Assembly: GCA_947178195.1 (NCBI GenBank)
Contig: CAMWXM010000126.1
Coordinates: 1 to 8,085 of the forward strand
From: an uncultured Ruminococcus sp.
GTDB lineage: Bacteria > Bacillota > Clostridia > Oscillospirales > Ruminococcaceae
Length of the DNA: 8,085 nt
Direction: 5' to 3'
In this document: piece by piece, positions 1-5,453 of the stretch
Layout of the letters: the number at the start of each line of letters is the position of its first letter
Position numbering within the stretch: the first letter of the stretch is position 1
Notes under the pieces: generated by a model
Told to the model about the DNA's origin: nothing
Databases searched by the model: none
The model's input: the letters and a program-made list of their open reading frames with translations, nothing else
Program-made: the position numbers and the translations under genes

Positions 1-1
1 T

Positions 2-616
2 CGTCTTACTCCTTCAAAAAATGCGCAGAAATATTACTCGGAATACCGCAAGGCTGTAACGGCTGAAAAAAAGCTTGCGGAACAAATTGAAATAGGGGAG
101 AGGGAACTGGAATATATTGAAAGCGTGTTTGATTCCCTTACTCGTGCTGTGACAGAAAACGAAGTAAACGAGCTTCGGCTGGAACTGGCGGAGCAGGGAT
201 ATTTAAAGGCTTCAAGATTAAAATCAAAACCACCTAAGGCAAGTCCGCCGATGGAGTATATTTCCTCGGAAGGCTATAGAATACTTATCGGAAGAAATAA
301 CAAGCAGAATGATAAGCTTACATTGAAAACAGCTGCGAAAACGGATATATGGCTTCATACCCATAATATTCCCTGTTCTCATGTTATTATTGAGGCCAAT
401 GGGAGCGATGTACCGATAAAGGTAATAGAAGAAGCTGCGGTTCTTGCAGCATTAAACAGCAAGGCTAAAGATTCAGCGCAGGTGCCGGTCGACTATTGTC
501 TTGTGAAATTTGTAAAGAAGCCAAACGGCGCAAAGCCGGGAATGGTTATATTTTCAAATAACAAAACTCTTTATGTAACGCCGGATAAGAAGCTTGAAGG
601 GAGTATCAGGAAATGA
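2..616 (+). CDS. rqcH: RqcH/NFACT family protein, C-terminal part (5' end outside window)
   Basis: The frame is open from the left edge (codons from base 2) to TGA at 614-616, giving about 204 C-terminal residues. A GTG at 125 lies mid-protein and is not the start. Visible order: the end of the charged coiled-coil middle domain (NFACT-M; the Lys/Glu-rich stretch at about 2-200), then the NFACT-R domain from about base 255. NFACT-R carries the core motif DIWLH at 344-358, followed by IPCSHVII, and ends with the usual VTPDKK-like tail. Family knowledge: RqcH binds the 60S-like 50S-peptidyl-tRNA complex left after ribosome splitting and recruits tRNA-Ala to add C-terminal alanine tails that mark stalled chains for proteolysis. 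Older annotations call it fibronectin-binding protein. The residues that recognise tRNA are in the missing N-terminal domain. The stop overlaps the next start (ATGA), so translational coupling with the glycosylase gene is likely. Confidence 0.93.
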   Translation, partial: RLTPSKNAQKYYSEYRKAVTAEKKLAEQIEIGERELEYIESVFDSLTRAVTENEVNELRLELAEQGYLKASRLKSKPPKASPPMEYISSEGYRILIGRNNKQNDKLTLKTAAKTDIWLHTHNIPCSHVIIEANGSDVPIKVIEEAAVLAALNSKAKDSAQVPVDYCLVKFVKKPNGAKPGMVIFSNNKTLYVTPDKKLEGSIRK

Positions 617-1122
617 GACTTGGAGAAGATTTTTTTCATAGAGATTGTCTTGAAGTCGCTCCTGATTTAGTTGGAAAAATTATTGTAAGAATACTTGATA
701 CCGGAGAGGAAATAAGGCTTAGGATAACCGAAACGGAGGCTTACAGAGGAACAGAGGATAAGGCTTGTCACGCTTCTAAGGGTAGAACTCCCAGAACTGA
801 AATACTTTACCGTGAAAGCGGAGTTATTTATGTGTATCTGTGCTATGGCATACATTGGCTGATAAATGTTATTACCGGTGAAAAGGAACAGCCGCAGGGT
901 GTGCTTATAAGAGCTTGTGAAGGATTTGAAGGTCCGGCAAGGTTAACAAAAAAGCTTCAGGTAGACAAAAGCTTTAACAACGAAAGTTTTGTGGGAAACA
1001 GGCGTATTTATATCTGCGATGACGGAGAAAAATTTAAAATAAAAACGGATAAGCGTGTGGGGATAGATTATGCCGGCGAAGAATGGGCGGCAAAACCCTG
1101 GAGATTTATTCTTGACAAATAG
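613..1122 (+). CDS. mpg: 3-methyladenine DNA glycosylase (AAG/MPG family)
   Basis: This 169-residue protein belongs to the alkyladenine DNA glycosylase family, which removes alkylated purines (3-methyladenine, hypoxanthine and others) from DNA to start base excision repair in the cytoplasm. By comparison with human AAG, the key residues are all present: catalytic Glu42 in ETEAY, Tyr44, His53, Tyr75 and Tyr78 in YVYLCYG (the first of these, Y159 in human, is the intercalating/stacking position), Asn85 and Arg100 in VLIRA. The C-terminus (KPWRF) is also typical. The protein is about 25 residues shorter than the usual bacterial length. The missing part is the loop between RACEG and the GPARLTK motif, so this looks like a compact variant rather than a broken gene. 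The ATG overlaps the rqcH stop codon by 4 nt and there is no gap, so it is probably co-transcribed and coupled. Its last codons contain the -35 box of the valS promoter. Confidence 0.93.
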   Translation: MRLGEDFFHRDCLEVAPDLVGKIIVRILDTGEEIRLRITETEAYRGTEDKACHASKGRTPRTEILYRESGVIYVYLCYGIHWLINVITGEKEQPQGVLIRACEGFEGPARLTKKLQVDKSFNNESFVGNRRIYICDDGEKFKIKTDKRVGIDYAGEEWAAKPWRFILDK

Positions 1123-1140
1123 GAAAAAATAAAGTATAAT
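1112..1140 (+). promoter_or_regulatory. Consensus SigA promoter for the valS leader and valS
   Basis: TTGACA at 1112-1117 and TATAAT at 1135-1140 are separated by exactly 17 nt, so both hexamers and the spacer match the housekeeping consensus. The -35 box overlaps the last codons and stop of the DNA glycosylase gene. Transcription should begin near 1147, about 22 nt before the leader peptide start. Such a strong constitutive promoter fits a gene whose control happens after initiation, by attenuation. Confidence 0.88.
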
Positions 1141-1169
1141 AATATTATTATATTGAAAGGTGTAAATTT

Positions 1170-1229
1170 ATGGATATTCTTTTTTTAAAAAATGAATATT
1201 TTGTCAGAAAAGTCGTGAGTTTCTCATAG
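1170..1229 (+). CDS. valS leader peptide (19 aa, Val-Val regulatory codons)
   Basis: This small ORF starts at ATG 1170-1172, behind an AAAGGTG ribosome binding site at 1156-1162 (7-nt spacer), and ends at TAG 1227-1229. The product is MDILFLKNEYFVRKVVSFS. Three of 19 residues are Val (codons at 1203, 1212 and 1215), and the last two form a tandem GTC GTG pair. The pair lies fully inside the 5' arm of a stable hairpin (1208-1235) whose 3' arm starts right at the stop codon, which is the standard geometry of a leader peptide attenuator. The peptide itself probably has no function; its translation is the sensor. Phe (3) and Leu (2) also occur, so the inference of Val specificity rests on codon position and on the downstream gene being valS. 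Confidence 0.78.
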   Translation: MDILFLKNEYFVRKVVSFS

Positions 1230-1303
1230 GCTTTTGATGTTGTGCGGTATACCTTAAGAAAGTCATCAGCCGAAGCAGTATTTTTATTTTTCTGCTTTGG
1301 CTG
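1208..1303 (+). promoter_or_regulatory. Ribosome-mediated transcription attenuator of valS (1:2, 2:3, 3:4 structures)
   Basis: Three mutually exclusive pairings can be drawn by hand. Hairpin 1:2 pairs 1208-1219 with 1223-1235 (12 pairs, two G-U, one bulged A at 1228, loop TTT). Its 5' arm contains the tandem Val codons and the leader stop is in its 3' side. Antiterminator 2:3 pairs 1230-1239 with 1264-1276 (10 pairs, one G-U, 3-nt bulge at 1270-1272) and takes up nearly all of the terminator's 5' arm. Terminator 3:4 pairs 1267-1278 with 1292-1303. Expected logic: a ribosome stalled at the Val codons for lack of Val-tRNA blocks segment 1, so 2:3 forms and valS is transcribed. A ribosome that reaches the stop codon covers segment 2, so 3:4 forms and transcription ends. 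Without translation, 1:2 forms and termination also results. The pairings are seen; the mechanism is inferred from the known trp/his/ilv-type attenuators. Confidence 0.8.
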
Positions 1304-1310
1304 TTTTTGT
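1267..1310 (+). terminator. Attenuator terminator upstream of valS
   Basis: A 12-bp stem (1267-1278 with 1292-1303, one G-U pair) encloses a 13-nt T-rich loop and is followed by TTTTTGT. It lies only 12 nt before the valS Shine-Dalgarno site and well inside the transcript from the 1112-1140 promoter, so it can only act as a conditional terminator for valS. It would be nonsensical as coding sequence for an N-terminal extension of ValS. Confidence 0.88.
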
Positions 1311-1321
1311 AAAAAAATAAT

Positions 1322-1326
1322 AGGAG
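1322..1326 (+). promoter_or_regulatory. Ribosome binding site fixing the valS start
   Basis: AGGAG lies 5 nt before ATG 1332 and 8 nt before ATG 1335. It rules out the upstream in-frame GTG at 1242, which would place the coding region across the terminator hairpin. Confidence 0.85.
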
Positions 1327-1334
1327 ATGTTATG

Positions 1335-3953
1335 ATGAGCAAAGAACTTGCCAAATCCTACAGTCCAAAGGATTTTGAGGACAGAATTTATAAGTACTGG
1401 AATGATAATGGATGTTTTAAGGCGGAGATAGATCACAATAAAACGCCATATACTATTGTTATTCCGCCGCCGAATATTACCGGTCAGCTTCATATGGGAC
1501 ATGCTCTTGACGAGACATTGCAGGATATTCTTATCCGGTATAAGAGGATGTCTGGTTACAGCGCATTATGGCTGCCCGGCACAGACCATGCTTCTATAGC
1601 TACAGAAGCGAAAATCGTTGAAGCTATGAAAAAAGACGGCGTTACTAAAGAGGATATCGGACGTGACGGCTTTATGAAACGTGCATGGGAATGGAAAAAA
1701 CAGTACGGCGGAAGAATCGTCGAACAGCTTAAAAAGCTTGGTTCATCCTGCGACTGGTCAAGAGAGCGTTTTACAATGGACGAGGGTTGCAATAAGGCTG
1801 TAAAGGAAGTTTTTGTAAATCTTTATAATAAGGGCGACATTTACAGAGGCGAAAGAATAATTAACTGGTGTCCTCATTGTCTTACTTCTATTTCAGATGC
1901 TGAAGTTGAATATGAGGATCAGGCAGGTCATTTCTGGCATCTGAGATATAAGATAAAAGACAGCGATGAGTATTTAGAGCTTGCTACAACACGTCCTGAG
2001 ACCCTTTTAGGCGATACAGCCGTTGCGGTAAATCCTGAGGACGAAAGATATAAGCATTTAGTGGGAAAAACGCTGATACTTCCTATAGTTCACAGGGAAA
2101 TTCCTGTAGTTGCAGATGATTATGTTGATATAGAATTTGGTACAGGCGTTGTTAAGATAACTCCTGCTCATGACCCTAACGATTTTGAGGTAGGACTTCG
2201 TCATAATCTGGAGGTTATCAATGTTCTGACCGATGACGCTAAAATTGTTGAGGATTATCCTAAATATGCAGGTATGGACAGATACGAAGCCAGAAAGGCT
2301 ATTGTTGCTGATCTTGAAGCCGAGGGCGCATTGGTTGAAATCGAGGATTACAGCCACAATGTAGGTACTTGCTATCGTTGCGGTACCACCGTTGAGCCGA
2401 AGGTTTCTAAGCAATGGTTTGTAAAAATGGAAGAGCTGGCAAAGCCTGCTATTGATGCGGTAAAAAAAGGCGATACGAAATTTGTTCCCGAAAGATTTGA
2501 CAAGATTTATTTTCATTGGCTTGAAAATATCAAAGATTGGTGCATTTCAAGGCAGCTCTGGTGGGGACATCAGATACCGGCGTTTTACTGTGACGAATGC
2601 GGTGAAATGGTAGTTACAAAAGAAAATGAAGCGATATGTCCGAAATGTGGAAAGAAGATGCGTCAGGATCCTGACACGCTGGATACATGGTTCTCGTCGG
2701 CTTTATGGCCTTTCTCGACCCTTGGCTGGCCTGACAAAACAGAGGATCTGAAATATTTTTATCCGACAAATACTCTTGTTACCGGTTATGACATAATTTT
2801 CTTCTGGGTAGTAAGAATGATGTTCAGCGGTCTTGAGCATATGGGAGAAGTACCATTTAATACTGTTCTGATACATGGACTTGTAAGAGATGAGCAGGGC
2901 AGAAAAATGTCCAAATCTCTCGGAAACGGCATTGATCCTCTGGAAGTCATTGAAAAATACGGTGCGGATGCTCTGAGGTTTATGCTTGCAAACGGCAATT
3001 CCCCAGGAAATGACATGCGTTATTCTGACGATAAAGTTAAGGCTGCAAGAAATTTTGCAAACAAGCTTTGGAATGCTTCAAGATTTATTATGATGAATTT
3101 ACCTGAAAATTTTGAGATAAGGGGACTTCCTGAAAATCTTAATCTTGAAGATAAATGGGTAATAAGCAAATTCAATACTCTTGCAAAGGAAGTAAACGAA
3201 AATCTTGAAAAATTTGAATTGGGAGTAGCAGCTTCAAAAATTTATGATTTTATTTGGGATATTTACTGCGATTGGTATATAGAGCTTACTAAACCAAGAA
3301 TTATCGAGGGCGGAGAAACTATGGAAACTGCTCAGGCAGTGCTTGTATGGGTAATGCAGGGAATGCTAAAGCTTCTGCATCCGTTTATGCCGTATATTAC
3401 TGAGGAAATATGGCAGGTGCTTACAAAGGAAAGCGGTTCGATAATGCTTGAATCTTTCCCAGTATATAATGAAAAATATTCATATAATAAGGAAGAAGAG
3501 GATTTTACAAAAATTATTGACGCTATAAAGGCTGTAAGAGCAAGAAGGACGGAAATGAATGTACCTCCGTCGGTAAAGGCTAAGATTTTCATAGAAACAG
3601 AGCTGGGTTCATTGTTTGAAAGCTGCGGTATTTTCTTTGAAAAGCTTGCATCAGCTTCTGAAATCGAAGTGGCAAGAGAATATAAGATAGAAGACGCCGT
3701 TACTGCTGTTACAGATAGTGCAAGATTTTTTATTCCTCTTGACCAGCTAATTGACAAGGAAAAGGAACTTGCACGTCTTGAAAAAGAAAAAGCTAAAGTT
3801 CAGAAGGATATAGACTTTTTAAGCGGTAAGCTTAATAATCAGGGATTCCTTGCAAAAGCTCCTGAAAAGCTTATTGAAGCTGAAAAATCAAAGCTTGCTA
3901 AGGCAGAAGAAAAAATGGCTAAAATCGAACAGTCAATGGCTGCAATGAAATAA
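1335..3953 (+). CDS. valS: Valyl-tRNA synthetase
   Basis: This 872-residue class I aminoacyl-tRNA synthetase charges tRNA-Val with valine in the cytoplasm. It has the ATP-binding motifs HMGH (residues 53-56) and KMSKS (524-528). The CP1 editing domain, which hydrolyses mis-acylated Thr-tRNA-Val, shows TTRPET (218-223) and HDPNDF (279-284). Two pairs of CxxC zinc-ribbon-like motifs are seen: CPHC 179-182 with CYRC 346-349, and CDEC 419-422 with CPKC 435-438. The anticodon-binding domain spans roughly 605-750, and a charged C-terminal coiled coil (802-872), typical of ValRS and absent from IleRS and LeuRS, contacts the tRNA elbow. The length is normal. The start is ATG 1335 (AGGAG at 8 nt); ATG 1332 is an equally in-frame alternative that adds one Met. 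It is monocistronic by its own promoter and terminator, and is apparently controlled by the leader peptide attenuator upstream. Confidence 0.98.
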   Translation: MSKELAKSYSPKDFEDRIYKYWNDNGCFKAEIDHNKTPYTIVIPPPNITGQLHMGHALDETLQDILIRYKRMSGYSALWLPGTDHASIATEAKIVEAMKKDGVTKEDIGRDGFMKRAWEWKKQYGGRIVEQLKKLGSSCDWSRERFTMDEGCNKAVKEVFVNLYNKGDIYRGERIINWCPHCLTSISDAEVEYEDQAGHFWHLRYKIKDSDEYLELATTRPETLLGDTAVAVNPEDERYKHLVGKTLILPIVHREIPVVADDYVDIEFGTGVVKITPAHDPNDFEVGLRHNLEVINVLTDDAKIVEDYPKYAGMDRYEARKAIVADLEAEGALVEIEDYSHNVGTCYRCGTTVEPKVSKQWFVKMEELAKPAIDAVKKGDTKFVPERFDKIYFHWLENIKDWCISRQLWWGHQIPAFYCDECGEMVVTKENEAICPKCGKKMRQDPDTLDTWFSSALWPFSTLGWPDKTEDLKYFYPTNTLVTGYDIIFFWVVRMMFSGLEHMGEVPFNTVLIHGLVRDEQGRKMSKSLGNGIDPLEVIEKYGADALRFMLANGNSPGNDMRYSDDKVKAARNFANKLWNASRFIMMNLPENFEIRGLPENLNLEDKWVISKFNTLAKEVNENLEKFELGVAASKIYDFIWDIYCDWYIELTKPRIIEGGETMETAQAVLVWVMQGMLKLLHPFMPYITEEIWQVLTKESGSIMLESFPVYNEKYSYNKEEEDFTKIIDAIKAVRARRTEMNVPPSVKAKIFIETELGSLFESCGIFFEKLASASEIEVAREYKIEDAVTAVTDSARFFIPLDQLIDKEKELARLEKEKAKVQKDIDFLSGKLNNQGFLAKAPEKLIEAEKSKLAKAEEKMAKIEQSMAAMK

Positions 3954-3960
3954 TTTTTCA

Positions 3961-3988
3961 GGGACGCAATTTTTTAGCGTCCCTTTCT
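3961..3988 (+). terminator. Intrinsic terminator of valS
   Basis: GGGACGC (3961-3967) and GCGTCCC (3977-3983) form a perfect 7-bp GC-rich stem with a 9-nt loop, 7 nt after the valS stop, followed by a short TTTCT tract. The tract is weak, but the position supports termination. Confidence 0.8.
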
Positions 3989-4024
3989 GAATATTCTGTT
4001 TGAAATATTAGGGAAAAAGTGCAT

Positions 4025-4073
4025 GTCAAATACTTTTTACAGGTGAATTTTGATTAAAGTCAAATACATTTGA
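4025..4073 (+). promoter_or_regulatory. Candidate operator: palindrome plus direct repeat upstream of the XRE gene
   Basis: The 9-mer GTCAAATAC occurs twice, at 4025-4033 and 4059-4067, 34 nt apart. The second copy is part of the palindrome TCAAATACATTTGA (4060-4073), two 6-bp arms around a 2-nt centre. The palindrome abuts the predicted -35 box. This is a usual size and place for binding by an XRE-type dimer, so autoregulation by the downstream gene is plausible. The binding itself is inference. Confidence 0.45.
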
Positions 4074-4102
4074 TTGAATTTATGCTTGATAAATGATAAA
4101 AT
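4074..4102 (+). promoter_or_regulatory. Predicted SigA promoter for the XRE-HAD-GH1 operon
   Basis: TTGAAT (4074-4079) and TAAAAT (4097-4102) with a 17-nt spacer form a good housekeeping-type promoter, about 50 nt upstream of the XRE start codon and downstream of the valS terminator. It is the best candidate in the 163-nt intergenic gap, which is AT-rich, so chance matches are possible. Confidence 0.55.
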
Positions 4103-4153
4103 TTTAGCTGACAAGAGATACAAAGTCATTTATGAATGGAATGGAGCTGAAAA

Positions 4154-4732
4154 ATGGAAGTCAACACACAAATAAAAAAATATCGCAGCAATATGGGAAT
4201 CTCACAGGAGGAATTAGCCGAAAAGGTTTATGTGAGCAGGCAAACTATTTCTAATTGGGAAACCGGTAAAAGTTATCCGGACATTCATAGCTTACTGCTG
4301 TTAAGTTCATTATTTAACGTATCTCTAGATCAACTAATAAAAGGAGATGTTGAAATTATGAAAAAAGAAATCAAAGAAACTGAAATCAAGAAATTCAATA
4401 AATATGGAAGGATTTATGCTGTGCTTTTGATTTTAACAATGATCTCTGCTGTTCCGCTTGTAGTATGGTTTAATTGGTATGCCTTAATTCCATATGGGAT
4501 ATTATTTGCGGTAACAATGTATTTTGCATTTAAGGTAGAAAGGATAAAAAAAGATAATAATATTTTCACTTATAAGGAAATAGTTGCCTTTACAGAAGGA
4601 AAGCTTTTAGATGAAATGGAAACACAGCAGGAATTAGGAAAGCGGCCATATCAAAGAATACTGCTTGTGCTTGGAGGTGCAGCAATTAGTTTCATTGTAT
4701 TCTGCTTTATGGAAAAATTTTTTTCGCTGTAG
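4154..4732 (+). CDS. XRE-family transcriptional regulator with membrane-spanning C-terminus
   Basis: This 192-residue protein has a Cro/C1-type helix-turn-helix at residues 7-62; the recognition region is SRQTISNWETG (28-38), with the typical following YPDIHSLLLLSSLFNVSLDQL. A charged linker (65-86) leads to hydrophobic segments at about 87-106, 108-126 and 169-186, with a polar 40-residue stretch between the second and third. This predicts a DNA-binding domain in the cytoplasm tethered to the membrane. Such HTH-plus-membrane proteins are common in Firmicutes but mostly uncharacterised; the signal is unknown. A GGAG site lies 7 nt before the ATG. The gene leads a tight run with the HAD and GH1 genes (gaps 19 and 24 nt), so it may control them and itself through the palindrome upstream. 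An AAGGAG 11 nt before in-frame Met69 could allow an internal start, but it encodes the conserved KGD residues and may be chance. Confidence 0.88.
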   Translation: MEVNTQIKKYRSNMGISQEELAEKVYVSRQTISNWETGKSYPDIHSLLLLSSLFNVSLDQLIKGDVEIMKKEIKETEIKKFNKYGRIYAVLLILTMISAVPLVVWFNWYALIPYGILFAVTMYFAFKVERIKKDNNIFTYKEIVAFTEGKLLDEMETQQELGKRPYQRILLVLGGAAISFIVFCFMEKFFSL

Positions 4733-4739
4733 TTATTTG

Positions 4740-4745
4740 AAGGAG
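4740..4745 (+). promoter_or_regulatory. Ribosome binding site fixing the HAD gene start
   Basis: AAGGAG stands 6 nt before ATG 4752. The protein from that ATG begins MIKGIIFDMDG, the normal N-terminus of the family, so the frame's earlier possible start inside the XRE gene is not used. Confidence 0.85.
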
Positions 4746-4751
4746 AATGAG

Positions 4752-5429
4752 ATGATAAAAGGTATAATTTTTGATATGGATGGGCTGATGCTTGACACGG
4801 AAAAGCTTCTTATGCGCTTTTGGATAGAATCAGCCAAAGAACATGGATTTGATATGAAGCCAGAACACGTACTTTCTATCAGGAGTCTTGCAGGCAAATA
4901 TGCCGCACCAAAATTGCAGGGGATATTCGGCAGTGATTTTGATTATACATCAGTACGCAAAAGACGGATCGAACTTATGAACCAGTTTATCGAAGAAAAT
5001 GGAGTGGAAAAAAAGCCAGGATTGGATAAGCTGCTTGAGTATCTTAAAAAACATAAGTATAAAATCGCTGTGGCGACTGCTACTGAAAAAGAAAGAGCAG
5101 ATATTTACCTTGAAAAAGTCGGAATCATTGATTATTTTGATAAGTTTGTGTGTAATGCAATGGTTGAAAATGGTAAACCTGCGCCGGATATTTATTTAAA
5201 AGCATGCGAAGAGCTTTCTTTGCCGCCTTGTAAGTGCATTGCCCTTGAGGATTCTCCGAATGGTATTATTTCAGCATATAATGCAGGGTGTTTGCCGGTT
5301 ATGGTACCTGATCTTTCACAGCCTGATGAACAAACAGCAAAACTTTTATATCAAAAAATTAACAAACTTGATTTATTGATAGATATTCTGGAAAATGAAA
5401 ATTCTTTAAGCAATACTTTAAAAGGTTAA
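4752..5429 (+). CDS. HAD-superfamily phosphatase, beta-phosphoglucomutase-like (subfamily IA)
   Basis: This 225-residue HAD hydrolase has all four motifs: I, FDMDG (nucleophile Asp8, acid/base Asp10); II, Thr109/Thr111 in VATATEK; III, Lys142 in NGKPAPD; IV, Glu166-Asp167 in ALEDSPNG. A helical C1 cap lies between motifs I and II (about 15-80). Compared with Lactococcus beta-phosphoglucomutase, the first 12 residues align well, but the position of its cap-coupling His20 is Leu here and the matching cap sequence is different. A phosphatase on a small sugar phosphate or nucleotide is therefore more likely than a mutase. The substrate cannot be read from sequence. It sits between a regulator and a beta-glucosidase, 24 nt before the latter, which suggests a sugar-phosphate substrate or detoxification role. 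It needs Mg2+ by family and is cytoplasmic. Confidence 0.9.
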   Translation: MIKGIIFDMDGLMLDTEKLLMRFWIESAKEHGFDMKPEHVLSIRSLAGKYAAPKLQGIFGSDFDYTSVRKRRIELMNQFIEENGVEKKPGLDKLLEYLKKHKYKIAVATATEKERADIYLEKVGIIDYFDKFVCNAMVENGKPAPDIYLKACEELSLPPCKCIALEDSPNGIISAYNAGCLPVMVPDLSQPDEQTAKLLYQKINKLDLLIDILENENSLSNTLKG

Positions 5430-5437
5430 ATTTATTA

Positions 5438-5444
5438 GAAAGGA
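5438..5444 (+). promoter_or_regulatory. Ribosome binding site supporting a TTG start for the GH1 gene
   Basis: GAAAGGA lies 9 nt before TTG 5454. The ATG at 5444 is in another frame, and no in-frame ATG or GTG gives the conserved FIWGAATAAYQIEG N-terminus, so TTG is the best start. Confidence 0.75.
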
Positions 5445-5453
5445 TGAATATAT

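Noticed and set aside
1242..1334. A 30-residue N-terminal extension of valyl-tRNA synthetase starting at GTG 1242
   Set aside because: It would be encoded across the terminator hairpin and its U-tract (giving a Cys/Phe-rich run), has no RBS, and ATG 1335 has a good RBS and the usual family N-terminus.
1148..1354. Minus-strand 68-codon ORF in the valS leader
   Set aside because: It has no RBS or recognisable product, and is explained by the AT-rich leader and its hairpins read backwards.
2058..2516. Minus-strand 152-codon ORF inside valS
   Set aside because: It lies wholly within a highly conserved part of valS and has no family resemblance; it is a shadow frame.
4665..4751. 29-residue N-terminal extension of the HAD protein overlapping the XRE gene
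   Set aside because: The frame is open only because of the overlapped XRE coding region. AAGGAG and ATG 4752 give the standard MIKGIIFDMDG start.
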